Source of the DNA: Lunularia cruciata
Taxonomy: Eukaryota; Streptophyta; Marchantiopsida; Lunulariales; Lunulariaceae
Reading direction: 5' to 3'
DNA length: 64,000 bases
Assembly: GCA_948567375.1 (NCBI GenBank)
Contig: OX419760.1
Span: forward strand, 7,688,001 to 7,752,000
Below are positions 22,496 through 33,830 of this stretch, one piece after another (positions within the stretch are counted from its first letter, which is position 1; every line of letters starts with the position of its first letter). The notes below the pieces were generated by a model that worked only from the letters and a program-made list of their open reading frames with translations, had not been told where the DNA came from and made no database searches. A program made the position numbers and the translations under genes.

Positions 22496-24226
22496 AGTTT
22501 GCATTTCAAAACTTCTCTTGGTACATTGCTCTTGTGCTTGCATGTTTATTTAGAAGATTTGTAGGTTTATTTAACATTCCCTTCACAATATGTGTGGAAT
22601 TATATCTCTACAAGTAAAACATCCTCAATAATCAAAAGAAATTAGATAGTTGTAACTTGGGAAATTGATTTAATAAATAATTTATATATCTCTAGGAAAA
22701 TAATTCAACCTATAAATGGTTATTGGAATCCTAGAGAGAGATTTGAATTATCACATGAAATTTAGATGATGTAACAATGTTGTGTCTCAAGAGATAGAGT
22801 GAGTACGATGTGAATGTCAATTTACAACCCCAATGTTAAAAGAAAAATTTCCATATTTGTAAAATATTATTCATATACTCTTAAGTTATGTGGACCTTAT
22901 CATTCATGTTAGTCTTGTATTCCATATTTTGAGTATTAAAAATTTCGTCATGTCATCGGGGCGAACTCTTCTTTAAAATTTAGAGTATATGAATAATATA
23001 TAGAGTATATCTATTAAGAGTCAAAGACTTGTAACAAATTAATTACATTTTTCTCTTTTATGTGTACTTAATCTCAATATTGGTCAGAAATCCAACTCGG
23101 TGCAATTGTTCAAATGTGCAATTGTTCAATTGTTGAACCTTGTCCCGTGTGACTAATTCTTTCCTTGGAGATTTGAAATGGGTGGATCTTGATTCCATGC
23201 CCGAATATGCACATCGTTTAGCATAGGACAAATCCAAATATGTTTGAAATCTTAAAATATATTTCATTTTTTGAAAATCTTTACACTTATGACTATTTGT
23301 ATTAATTTTATTTATGAAAGAGATTTTTGAATTAATATGATCATTTATGATAAAAAGATATATATATACAAATAATTATTATCATTATTATTATATTTTA
23401 CACCTCTTCTTCTTTTTATAATCTTCAAACCTTAGCAGGTTGGTTGGTTGTAGTCAAGAATGAAAATGGCACTACATTATAATTCTGACAAAGAGCATGA
23501 TCAATCAACTCTCCTTATTGCAAATGTAGCAAATTCAACGGACCGATCAAACACAAGAAGATTACCTCAGCCTCGACACCCGAGAAAAATACATAGATGA
23601 AGGACGCTGATCGACCCATCACTCTCATGTTCATAATTGTTGGTAGAATAACTTTTTAATATTAATGATCTAATAAAAATTCTAAAAATAACAATTTAGA
23701 AATATAAAGTATTTTCTTTACATATATATATATTTTAATTTTCTACTCGTCACATATGAATCAAATTATAGAAAAGTAAATTAATTTCATTAATTTCTCT
23801 CTATTTTTCTAAATACCTTTTTAGTATTTAAATAAATATAGTTTTAATCATACTTCGGGGAACATTTAGCTTCCCACCAAGGATTCAAACCCTAATGGAA
23901 CGAAACACTGGTCGGTCTCTGTGGATGTCCCTGGCCAATTGATTACATAAAGCTTGACACTGTCCAGAAATATCATCCTTGGCTCCTTACTGAATTCATT
24001 GGGATCTCCTTAGATAGGAAACGACTAAGTCTCTGCTGCAGCTGCCAACTTGACGGTTGTGATTGGAAAGGATTCGAAATCTGCCGTAGAAAATGTGTCC
24101 GATTTCGACAGATCAACGAGCAAATCCGGTTCTGTCCCACACTTTCATTACGTATACAAACTGTCCGCGGAGGTTACTGTTAATTCAACAACTGAGATGC
24201 ACAAAACTGTCCGCGGAAGTTACCTT
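22496..24226. other. AT-rich intergenic DNA
   Basis: No supported gene, LTR boundary or repeat family was recognised. Most of 22500-23450 and 23640-23850 is strongly AT-rich with scattered short repeats. From about 23850 the composition becomes more balanced, approaching the decayed locus that follows. Confidence 0.5.
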
Positions 24227-24427
24227 CTATTCGGAACTGAGATGCACATTAGCTCCGTACTCTAGAAGTTTCAATTCTAGGTCTTGAGGAAAATCAAAAG
24301 CTGCGGCCGCGCGATGCAATGGCGTGCGTTCAACGCTATCGGTCATATTTGCTAGCAGCTTGGTGAACTGGTAACCGAGAGAAACCTTCTGCAAGCAGCA
24401 AGCGTAGCCCTGTCCGCCCTCTACCAT
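24227..24427 (-). pseudogene. Ankyrin-repeat-like fragment
   Basis: A 66-codon minus-strand stretch contains ERTPLHRAAAAFDF and ELKLLEYGANVHLSSE, which fits the TPLHxAA...LLxxGAxV pattern of an ankyrin repeat. It lies downstream, in minus-strand reading, of the module-bearing segments at 24536-25410 and may have been an exon of the same gene. No complete gene model could be built, so it is treated as a fragment. Function is unknown. Confidence 0.5.
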
Positions 24428-24535
24428 CTTGGAGCTTCAGTAAGAACGTCAACACCTTTCACCCATTGCTTCCTTCATTGTTTGGCATGCTATAGCCCAA
24501 CGGCACAGGGAATACGTATTAAACAGGTAACTTGT

Positions 24536-25410
24536 CTACCGGAATGCGTGTTGTTTCTCCGTCCAGAATATGGACTTCCAGTTTTCACATATCCTCCTTC
24601 TCGTAGCACTTTTCTCGTTCGTAGAATCAACCAGAGTAATCTTTCCCGGGGGAGTAACTGCACGAGGCGAGAAAAAAATATTCATCCATCGGTAAGAATT
24701 CCAGTGCGGTTCATAGAACTGAACAACATGTGCTCTGCCATCTCCAATTTCTTTCAGTACTTTCTTTGCAATACTTTGGATTTTCCCCAACTTGTATTCG
24801 TCAATCACCGAGGGAACTGGACGTCCTGAACCTAGCTCCTTTCCATAGGGATTAGATCGACATTTCAGCAAAAGGGCCTCAGGAAAGAGCCAAGTAACGT
24901 CGCCATCTTCATGAGTTAGAGCAATTCTAATTGTGCCCAGTTTACTGTTTCCCTCAAACGCCAGAATCATATGTCGCGAACACTCATAAGTATCAATTGT
25001 CCTAAAGACAATTTATACTTATGAATCCTTGCGACATGTGATTCTGGTGTTCTAATCGACATTTCTTCGAAAGGTCTCCCGCAAGGAGCCAAGTGACGTC
25101 CTTCATTAAATAGAGCAATTCCAATTGTATCCAGTTTACAGATTTTCTCGAATGCCAGAATCATATGTCGCTAACACTCATTGACGACAATTGATACTCT
25201 CGAGTGTTTGCGACACATGATTCCGGCATTTGAGGGCAACGGTAATCAGGCGTTCTGACGTTCTGGCGTTTCAATCGACATTTCACTAAAAAGGCTTCAC
25301 CTAAAGGGCATGAAGGAGCCGAGTAGCGTCTCGATCTCCACTAAGTAGAGCAATTGCAACGCGTCCAGTTTACACTTTCCCTCAAACGACATATATCGCG
25401 AACACTCGAG
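24536..25410 (-). pseudogene. Unrecognised locus with a triplicated module
   Basis: Three diverged copies of a roughly 150-base unit lie in tandem (about 24840-24990, 25040-25180 and 25270-25400), read on the minus strand. Two are open and begin MILAFE, followed by IGIALFNEGRHLA or IRIALTHEDGDVTW. The lower one continues openly for 144 codons to 24536 with VVQFYEPHWNSYRWMNIFF, which I do not recognise. The third copy has stops. Short inverted repeats around the CGACATATG-like ends separate the units. Composition is less AT-rich than the flanks, suggesting an old host gene. Confidence 0.45.
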
Positions 25411-25473
25411 TATTGATTGTCGTTAGTACGTTGCTCATGTTGACACGGACTTGTCGATAATCCTCTTCCCTAG

Positions 25474-25656
25474 TTAACTGCAGCCTTGTTTGACAGCTAC
25501 ATGCATTGCATTGCATCGTTTCCAACCAGGTCCTACATTCTCAGCTTCAGATTCATCTGGCCACGTAAATAATAACTGGGTTCTTTTATCCTTTTTCAGA
25601 AGGTCGTTGATTTTTAGGCGATTACCCTCGTGTTTTCGGATAATCTGGTTTTCCAT
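25474..25656 (-). pseudogene. Candidate 5' exon of the ankyrin-like locus
   Basis: A 60-codon minus-strand ORF starts MENQIIRKHEGNRLKINDLL and ends WKRCNAMHVAVKQGCS. The NAMHVAVKQG piece resembles the first helix of an ankyrin repeat. It is upstream, on the same strand, of the triplicated module and of the clear ankyrin fragment. An overlapping upstream ATG at about 25719 opens another frame that closes after 35 codons. No confident splice donor was seen. Confidence 0.35.
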
Positions 25657-27237
25657 GCTACTTTTACCCGACTGGAGGTTTTAGGCGAGCTCGACTTTGG
25701 CAACTTGGAGGCAGAAGCCATGTTTTCTGCAGTTCAAAGCAAGCAGCATTTAGTTTGAATTGTGAGGCGTTGGGTAATTTGAGAGGCAGCCTGGGTATTC
25801 TATTTGAATTCCCAGGCTGTCAATAAAGGCCCGTGCGAGGACAAGTTGTAAGGATGTTGGAAGAACTGTGCGTTCAGTCCGCAACCAAATGTCTCCCTTG
25901 ATTCTGTGATTAATTTTTATGGATGTTCTTTGCTGCTAAAATACTTTTTGAAGAGGAACTAGGGTGCGAATTGAATTTGAAGCTCACTGATAATCAAGCC
26001 TCAGTTTCAGCTCAAAGGATCTGATCCATTGGACAGTGACCACCATCCGCGCAAGGTCAGAAGCCTAGTTGACGAGATGTTGTAACCGACGTACTCAGGC
26101 TTCATGAAGAATTCAGCGAGGACAACAGCTGGAACTTACTGATGGTTCCGGGAAAGCGATCCTCACTAATGAAGAATTCAGCGAGGACAACAGCTGGAAC
26201 TTACTGATGGTTCCGGGAAAGCGATCCTCACTAAGACGGATGACCTGAAAGTTTTATTGTCAAGGTGTGCATTGTAAGAACTTTTTGATTTTCCAAGGGA
26301 AAGTGATGTTGCTATGAACGTGGCTTCGGCGAAAGAAATCGAGTCTTACAGGGTAACCTCTCTGAGAATCAAACCCTAAGTGAATTCTCAGGAAAATGGC
26401 CCGAAACAGTTGCTCAAATCTGCATTGTTTCTTCGACCGTCATGAGTGTATTTGATACGAATAGCGGACGAAGCTACTGGGCTTAAATAACCGTTGTGTC
26501 TCACTGAATGTAAGCAAGCAGATACGGTCCAATACGATTCCTTATGATTCCTTGAATTCGAAATATGAATTTAACTTTAGAAATTAATTGATAAGTAAAA
26601 CTTTGAATCTTAAATATCTCTAGTTATAGAGTTCTGCTTTTCTCATTGCTGTAGAGGTTATATCTATTACTTGAAAATAAAGAAGGTACCTGTATACACA
26701 CGTAAGTTACGAATGGCGGGACATTGATAGATGAGGGCCGAGCCATTCATGAAATAGTTCTAACCTTTGAAGTGTTCGTCAATACAGCAAAGTCACTGTG
26801 GTATAAGTTTCCTGGCCTGCACAAGATGTAACTCCCGTGTCACACTCAATACCCAATGTGAAGATTATTCAATAGATGCTATCTCGACAATGAAAATGAA
26901 GTTAAGAAGCATGTAAGAAGTTGAAAATCTGTATGTTAAAATTAAAGCGAAGAAGCTTGTAAGAAGTGAAGAATCTGTTGGTCGTACTTGTCGTTACCGC
27001 TGGTATTACTCTCACCAGAATCAGAATGAGGACATCAAGGTATGTCCTAAAAGGCAACATGGAGCAGAGGTTGATCAATCAGAAGGAAAACAGTCTCCTC
27101 ATGAATCAATCACAACTTCTTTCATTTCTTCTTCTCATAAGATATCATTACAACAAAAGAACAATGCGACGAGAACCAGACAGGTGGGGGGACATGGAAG
27201 TAATTAGTGAATAGATTAGAGACATGTAAGGGGAAGG
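25657..27237. other. Low-copy region without a supported gene; holds a 65-bp tandem duplication
   Basis: No complete coding region is convincing. The stretch is moderate in composition and may be part of the decayed host locus. A perfect tandem duplication occupies 26104-26233. A short ORF at 26966-27214 lies just left of the copia element and is not recognised. This flank continues beyond the copia element at 32628. Confidence 0.45.
26104..26233. repeat. Perfect 65-bp tandem duplication
   Basis: Two identical 65-base units, 26104-26168 and 26169-26233, both beginning ATGAAGAATTCAGCGAGG and ending CCTCACTA. Perfect identity amid degenerate sequence implies a recent event. The unit length is not a multiple of three. 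Confidence 0.95.
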
Positions 27238-27637
27238 TGTTAGAAAACACAGTCCCGAGAACCTCTCATAATAGCACATCATAAACCCTATTAAACACAA
27301 ATGTTACCTTTTTTTGTCTCTCCCTTGTACGGCTTGATGGGGTCTTCCCATCCTTCATTTTTCCTACGCAGTCGCCTTTTACCGTTAAACACAAATCAGA
27401 GGACAATAGTAGATAAAGTGGTTCACTTCCTCTCCTGGATGCTACCCCCGGTGCTGAAGCGGGCTCACAATAAGCCTCTTTTATATATATATCATCATAT
27501 AGAGGTACATCATTGTCATCTGAGTGAACTTCTAGACAAGTGATTGTCCCGTACCGCATGAAACAGCAAGGTAATTCATCATTTACATTTACTCTTGCTC
27601 TTGGTCAGTCGTCAATGATAACAAGCCAAACACAACA
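27238..27637 (-). repeat. Copia 3' LTR
   Basis: 400 bp including an 82-bp insert (27303-27384). On the minus strand it starts TGTTGTGTTTGG and ends CTAACA. A purine-rich tract (AAAAGGTGGAGAT on the minus strand) abuts it at about 27638-27655. It holds one copy of the unit that is expanded in the other LTR. Confidence 0.9.
27303..27384 (-). mobile_element. 82-bp retroposon-like insert with 12-bp target duplication
   Basis: An 82-base insert sits between perfect direct repeats TTAAACACAAAT (27291-27302 and 27385-27396). The other LTR of the same copia element has a single site here (ATAAACAAAAAT), so insertion after the copia arrived is proven. On the minus strand the insert ends in an A-rich run (GAGAGACAAAAAAAGG). 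Relatives lie near 38575-38650 and 59488-59565. Confidence 0.85.
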
Positions 27638-27649
27638 ATCTCCACCTTT

Positions 27650-28980
27650 TGCTTGTATCCTCCATATCATCCCAAAGAGCAATATTGAACGTTGAGCAAG
27701 TTACTGCATAACTTGAACTTCTCAATAGGAATAGGTTTAGTCAACATATCAGTTACGTTTACCTCTGTGCCAATCTTTTGCAAATCGATCTTACCATTTA
27801 TCACAGCTTCCATGATAAAATGATCTCACATCAATATGCTTTGTCCTTGAATGATATACTTGATTTTTGGCCAAGTGAATATCTCTTTGGCTATCACAAA
27901 AAAGTGTGGACTTCATGTTAGGGAGTCCTACATCCTTGGCTAATCTTTGTAGCTATATTGCCTCTTTGGCAGCCTCAGTTTTTGCCATATATTATGTCTC
28001 CATAGTAGAAAGAGCAACAATAGATTGGAGAGTAGACTTCCAACTTACTGCACCACCAACAAGTGTAAAAACAAATCCTATTGTAGATCTTCTCTTATCC
28101 AAGTCATTGGAAAAATGAGAATCTACATACCCTGTAATTCCTCCTTCTTGGTCCTTCTCCACATCAAAAGTAATGCCAATATTTATAGTCCTTTTCAAGT
28201 AACAAAGTATCTACTTCACAACTTCATAATTGATTTGCCATGTATCTACTCACCATACTCACAACATATGAGATGTCTAGTCTAGTGCAAACCCATGGCA
28301 TACATTAAACTCCCAACAACACTAGCATAAGGAATATTTGACATTACTTTTCTCTCCTCTTCATTTGATGAACATTGCTCCAATGATATTTTGAAATAAC
28401 TTTCCATTGGAGTGCTCATTGGTTTTGCATTCGCCAAGCCATACCAAGCAAGTAATTTTTCCAAATATCTCCTTTGAGATATCCATAACTTTCCCTTGCT
28501 CTTGTCTTGGTGGATTTCAATCCCAAGCACCCTCTTTGAAGAACCCAAGTCCTTCATATCAAACTCCTTACCAAGTTGTGCTTTCAATCTCTCCACCTCA
28601 ACCATATCCTCCGCAACAATCAACATATCATCCACATATAGTTAGTACCAAGATGATTAAATCAAATACTCTAGGTCAACATAGCTTCTTGAGGTACACA
28701 CAACAATTTGACTCACTTTTGTTATATCGATGCTTCAACATGAAAATGTCAAATTTCATGTACCAAAGTCTTGAACTTTGCTACAAGCCTTGCTTTGTAC
28801 AGATCTCTTCCTGATTTTGTTAAGTCCTTCCTTCCTCCAAAATATCTATCTACAACCAATTGCCTTCTTTCCCATAGGCAATTCTTCAAGTCTCCAAGTT
28901 TGGTTTTGGGCCAAAGACTTCATCTTCTCTTCCATTGCACAATGCTACTTTTGACACTATGACTTCATATGAAGAAGGCG
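27650..28980 (-). pseudogene. Copia reverse transcriptase and RNase H
   Basis: The minus-strand stretch 28282-28635 begins MDDMLIVAEDMVEVERLK, the catalytic (Y)xDD region of copia polymerases, and continues through WISQRRYLEKLL to YASVVGSLMYAM. The 27992-28198 stretch holds GYVDSHFSNDLDKRRSTIGFVF, the RNase H start. The sequence between and upstream is frame-shifted. The polymerase N-terminal part is separated from integrase by the solo LTR at 29061-29802. Confidence 0.87.
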
Positions 28981-29060
28981 CACCATGCTTTGTAAGAAGA
29001 GCATAAGCTACTCATGAATCATCAAATCTCTTTGGAAGACTTCTATCCCTATTTTGATAC

Positions 29061-29802
29061 TCTAATATTCCGAGGATAGAGAAACATAATAGAGAAAATA
29101 GGAATTCCACACTCAAACTCTGATGCCCCAAATGAACACCTTCTCTTTATTATATAGCCTAAGAAGATCTCTTCCAAGGAAGCTCCACCATAGGATTAGG
29201 TACATGGATAGGTGACCTGTCAACAAGCTCCACTCTTAGATTACTTTCTTGGATGGGTGACATGTCGGTCTTAGTCCCATCTAGTTGGTCAAATAGGCTT
29301 TAACCAAAGGGAATCTTCTTGTAGGAATCTTAGAATTACATGGATTAAGTACCATTGGAAATCTCTTGATGAGACAAACCTGGGGGAGGGAAGGCTAGCT
29401 TTTGCACTCTTGAGTTGGTGGGAGAGTGGGGGAATTTACACAATTTTGAGGCCTAATTCATACTTTTAGGCCTCGAAAATTGCCTTTGAAGTTTGTAGTC
29501 CTATTTTGGCATCTGCCCTATTAGTAGAAGTGTTCTTTTGGTGATGTTTCTATCTGATCTGCTTTCTCCATCATGTGTAACATCCTTCTAGATATCACCA
29601 CCCCAAGTTTCACCACTAGATCATATGCGTAGCTATTGATTCTAAAGTTTCCAAGCATGGTTCAGTTTTTGGCCTATTAATAGAAGTACTCTTTTGGTGA
29701 TACCTCTATCTGAATTACTTAGTCCATCATGTATAACATACTTCCAAATTTCACCAAACCAAATTTCATCTCTAGATCATATGTCTAGCTATTGGTATTA
29801 TA
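29061..29802 (+). mobile_element. Solo LTR, family TGTAATAC, inside the copia element
   Basis: 742 bp starting TCTAATATTCCGAGG and ending GGTATTATA, flanked by a perfect 5-bp duplication GATAC (29056-29060 and 29803-29807). It is closely related to 50735-51515. Removing it joins copia integrase and reverse transcriptase sequence. Confidence 0.92.
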
Positions 29803-30690
29803 GATACCTACGTTCATGAATCACTTTTGACTTTGCTCTTCTAATGGTTCACTTGGTAGATCTACAAGAAGTGAGAATGTTTTCATTTTCAATATCAAAT
29901 CTTTCTTAAAAAAATCATACTGAATTTTTTAATTCTTTTCTTCTACTATAGTAATAGTCTCCATTGTACTCATCTCATCAAAACTACATCCCTACTCACA
30001 ACAAGACAACACCTTTCTGGATCCCATAATCTATATCGCTTTCTATCCTTCTCACATCCCAAGAATATACATTTTCTACATTTGGGATCTAACTTTTTCC
30101 TTTGTTCTTGTTGAATATGAAAATAAGCAATGCATCCAAACACCCTAAGTGAAGAGTAATCAACATGCTAACCTGTCAATTTTTCCATAGGTGTCTTATA
30201 CTCAATAACAATAAAGGGAGAAATGTTTACCGAATGACAAGTTGTACTTGTATCTTCTGCCCAAAAACTCTTCTCCAATCTGGTGTTGCTTAACATACTT
30301 CTTGCTTTCTCCAAGATGTAGAATTTATCTGCTCTGCCATACCATTTTGTTGAGGAGATCCCGGAACGTAAAGTGATGAATAGTTCCTTCATTCTTATAA
30401 TATCTATCAAACTCTCCAGATCTGTATTCTCCACTATTATCAGATCTCAAACACTTCATTTTCCTTCCAATTTTTTTTCTCCATCATCACCTTCCATTGT
30501 TTAAAGGTAGAGAAGACCTCTTATTTTTGCTTCATGGTGTAGATCCATACTCTTCTAGAATAATCATCAACCAAAGACACAAAATATAATGCTCCAGATT
30601 TTGAAGCTAAAGGTGCAGAGCCCCAAATATCAAAATGCACATAGTCTAAAATTACCTTTGTGCAATGAACTCTTATGGAAAATTTTACCC
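29803..30690 (-). pseudogene. Copia integrase
   Basis: The open segment 30168-30434 and its surroundings, on the minus strand, encode the second half of the copia integrase, including ARSMLSNTRLEKSFWAEDTSTTCH and the SLRVFGCIAYFHI region with LGCEKDRKRYRLWDP beyond it. Frameshifts separate it from the DDE-containing part around 30430-30690. It is inactive. Confidence 0.83.
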
Positions 30691-31330
30691 TCTATTGCTT
30701 TCTTGTTACACAATGCTCATAGAATTTTAACTTACAAATTTTAAGACCCTTTGGAAGTTGTTGCTTGGACAATTCAATTAGACCTCTTTCACTCATATGA
30801 CCCAAAAGTAGGTGCCATAGCTGAGTAAGATCTCTAGGATATTTATTTTCAGAAATAGTACTTGCCACTCCTCCCATAGTCGTCTCTCCAACAAGCTCAT
30901 AACTATTTCCTATCTTCTTGCTCTTCATTACACCAATGCTCCTTTGATACCTTAAGTGTTCCATTTTCTGCTCCTTACCTCCAACCATTTGAGTCCAAAG
31001 TGCCGAGTGATATCAAATTCTTCCTTAACTCAAGAACATGCCTCACATCAGCAAGAGTCCTCACAATACCATCAAACATCTTAATGTGTATTGTACCAAT
31101 GCTACTAGCTTTACAAGCCATGTTGTTCCACATTGTTACAAATCCTCCATTAAATGGTTTGTACTCATGAAAACACTCCTTATTTGGACACATATGGTAA
31201 GAGCAACCTGAGACCAATATCCACGACTCCTCAAATTGATCTTTGTCTTAGGTAACACATAGAACATCATCCACAACACCAAATGACTCAACAATACTGC
31301 TTGATACAAAAGTTGACCTTTATCCTTGTT
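30690..31330 (-). pseudogene. Copia protease and GAG-pre-integrase
   Basis: The minus-strand segment 30975-31217 has SGCSYHMCPNKECFHEY and FDGIVRTLADVRHVLELRKNLISLG, typical of the copia protease-to-integrase linker. The segment 30692-30988 carries LWHLLLGHMSERGLIELSKQ, the GAG-pre-integrase zinc element. The protease active-site Asp region immediately before SGCSYHM lies in a broken frame. Confidence 0.85.
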
Positions 31331-32096
31331 GGACTCAAGCTTCTTGTTGTTAAAATCCTTCTTGAAATGTCCAACCTTCCCACAAATCCAGCACTTACCT
31401 TTGAAACCTCCAGTGCTAGACTTGGATCTTGATTTACTCTTTATCTGATCTCTCTCTCTCTCTCTCTTGTCCTTCCTCTGATAAAAATAACATCTAGATT
31501 TGTCTTTTCTTGGTTGGGTCTTTTTTGCATCTCATTGGATAATAATGCTACAATGACCTACTCACAATTTATATCATCCTTCCCGTATAAAAGAGTTGCG
31601 ACCAAATGCTCATATGAAGGAGAAATTGAAGTCAATAACAACAATGCCTTATCTTCCTCTTCTAACTTAACCTCTATGCTCATCAACTCACAAATGATTT
31701 TGTTCAAAGCATTGATGTGCTCCATTGATGTGCCCTAATACTCCTTCATTTGCAACATATACAAATTTTTTAAAGATATAGTTTATTTGTTAATCACTTG
31801 GTCATATAAAGATTCTCCAATTTTGCCCATAGTTTTGGTGCAGATTCCTCATTCATAACATTGTATAGCACTTCATTAGCAAGGTTCAACCAAATAGTAC
31901 TAATAGCTTTGAGATCTGCAACTTCATCTTCCTCTTCCTCATCACTTTTGTCCTCTTATCTTTTTCTTACTGCTCTATGCAGTCCTTGCTGGACAAGAAG
32001 GTCCTTCATCTTTAGCTGCCAAAGTCCAAAATTAATTTTCCCATTAAACTTCTCCAATGCAAATTTAGCATTTGATATGGATATCACCCCTGCCAT
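31330..32096 (-). pseudogene. Copia Gag
   Basis: On the minus strand it starts MAGVISISNAKFALEKFNG at 32096, with the UBN2/Retrotran-gag pattern (FGLWQLKMKDLLVQQ, then STIWLNLANEVL), and ends in a knuckle CWICGKVGHFKKDF whose final Cys is replaced by Phe. Three or more stops interrupt the frame. A CT-rich run (TCTCTCTCTCTC) near 31450 lies just upstream of the knuckle region. Confidence 0.85.
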
Positions 32097-32172
32097 TGCT
32101 TTGCTATGAACTTACATTTGGACCCACTTCATTGCACCCTCAGATTTCAAGACCCATTTTAGGACCAACTAA

Positions 32173-32184
32173 GCTTTGATACCA
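32173..32184 (-). promoter_or_regulatory. Copia primer-binding site
   Basis: The plus strand reads GCTTTGATACCA, so the minus strand reads TGGTATCAAAGC, complementary to initiator Met tRNA with one variant base. It lies two bases inside the 5' LTR. Confidence 0.85.
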
Positions 32185-32186
32185 AT

Positions 32187-32622
32187 TGTTAGAAAACACA
32201 GTCCGTGGACCTCTCACAATAGCACATCATAAACCCCGATAAACAAAAATTAGAGGACAATAGGAGATAACGTGGTTGACTTCCTATCCTAATGCTTTAT
32301 TACTATCTGCATGTATATATATCACTGTCATCCTACTAAACTTCTAGACAAGTGACTGTCCGGATGACATAACTTCTAAACAAGTGACTGCCGATTGAAC
32401 TTCTAGACAAGTGACTGTCAGACTGAACTTCTAGACAAGTGACTGTCTGATCAAACTTCTAGACAAGTGACTTGTATTATTGAACTTCTAGACAAGTGAC
32501 TATATGACTGAACTTCTAGACAAGTGATTGTCCCGCATGGCGTGAAACATCAAGGTCTTTCATCAGTTAAAATTTGCTCTTGCTCTTGATCAGTCGTCAC
32601 TAATAACAAGCCAAACATAATA
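32187..32622 (-). repeat. Copia 5' LTR with expanded tandem repeat
   Basis: 436 bp. It lacks the 82-bp insert of the other LTR but carries seven imperfect tandem copies (32338-32540) of a 28-32 bp unit with core CTTCTAGACAAGTGACTGT. The 3' LTR has just one (27524-27552). Confidence 0.9.
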
Positions 32623-32627
32623 GAAGG

Positions 32628-33830
32628 TCGATTCAGAAACCAAGTTACTTTGAATAACTAATGAACCTCAAAAGGCATTGATCAACTTATTCACCACCAC
32701 ACTAATCTGTTCACTTTGAACCCCAGTCGAACAAAGGAATATAGAACAACAAAAGGCCTCTTTGGATTGATAGATTTGTTTAGATTTGTTCAGACACCTT
32801 GCACTAAGCAACAAAAGATCTTAAGGGGTATTATTTGTCCTCTTGGTCCTTCTCTTTTGAACTTTTGAAGGAGAATGTGGTTCTATTGCTTCAGCCTGTC
32901 TATAGCAATTTGGTATGAACCAAGAGAAAAGTGCTCAAAGGAGGCATTATACATATAGTTGCCTATATAATACCTTTCACACACCTCTAAATCTCCATGC
33001 ATATGTGTTCCTTCATATCCAAACCTTTGCACCAATGAAGAAGCTCCTCTATCTCATTGCCAACTTGCAATATTGAGTGAATGAGTCAACTCTCCTACTA
33101 GTGGGTGAAAATTACAAAATTTCCTCCTTAACTCAAGAAATCAAGCAAACAATGTTATACTGCACCCAAGAACTGTAATGAAGATTACTAATGAAAGTTA
33201 GTATTGCTCAAAGAGAGCCTCATGTACTTACTCACAATTACTCCTTTCACACCTTTTGAGGTGTAGAGCTGTGCATTGCTCCGGAGTCTCCGCCCACCAA
33301 TGTTTCTTTTGGTGTCATGTTCTTCTACTTTAGTTGCTGAAGCAAGTAAGCAAGAGCTTCATCTTTCCTTGCTTCTCTTGGTAACATATCCAATGTATAG
33401 GTGGTTGGACACATTTAAACTTTCTAGGTAATGTAATGAGCATAACACTAGATCAATCAATAAAATTATCAAACAAATCCAACAATATCAAAATTTGCTA
33501 TAGTCCTACCAACAAAAAGGTCCAAACATCAAGTAAAAACATCAATTGGTAAGGAATACCAAGTGATCTTGGGTCATTTGTCACAAGCCAACCACATAAT
33601 GATCTTGACGTATATGAATAGATAATGCTTAGTTTATGAAATGCAAGTGAAGATGATTTGGGAGTATAGCTCTAGTTAAGATCCATGGTGTTGTTGGTCA
33701 ATTGGCTTTGTAATGATAAAAGTTTAGGCCAAATAAAAGCACATTTCATAGTCCAATACAATGTTCTTGTGCATACCATATCCAACATAAACAAATAAAA
33801 TATAAACTTGGAAAGACTTGAAGACAACAG
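32628..33830. other. Unassigned region right of the copia element
   Basis: AT-rich sequence with no open frame of interest. It may be the 3' part of the Helitron whose helicase lies just beyond, but no CTAG-type terminus with hairpin could be placed with confidence. Confidence 0.4.

Larger units (their letters stand above)
27238..32622 (-). mobile_element. Ty1/copia retrotransposon, minus strand, full length
   Basis: Two LTRs (27238-27637 and 32187-32622) lie in the same orientation with TGTTAG...AACA-type ends, flanked by a perfect 5-bp duplication GAAGG (27233-27237 and 32623-32627). Domains in minus-strand order are Gag with zinc knuckle, protease, GAG-pre-integrase, integrase, reverse transcriptase and RNase H, the Ty1/copia order. 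A solo LTR (29061-29802) interrupts it between integrase and reverse transcriptase. Many stops make it non-autonomous. The LTRs differ by an 82-bp insert in the left and a tandem repeat expansion in the right. Confidence 0.93.
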
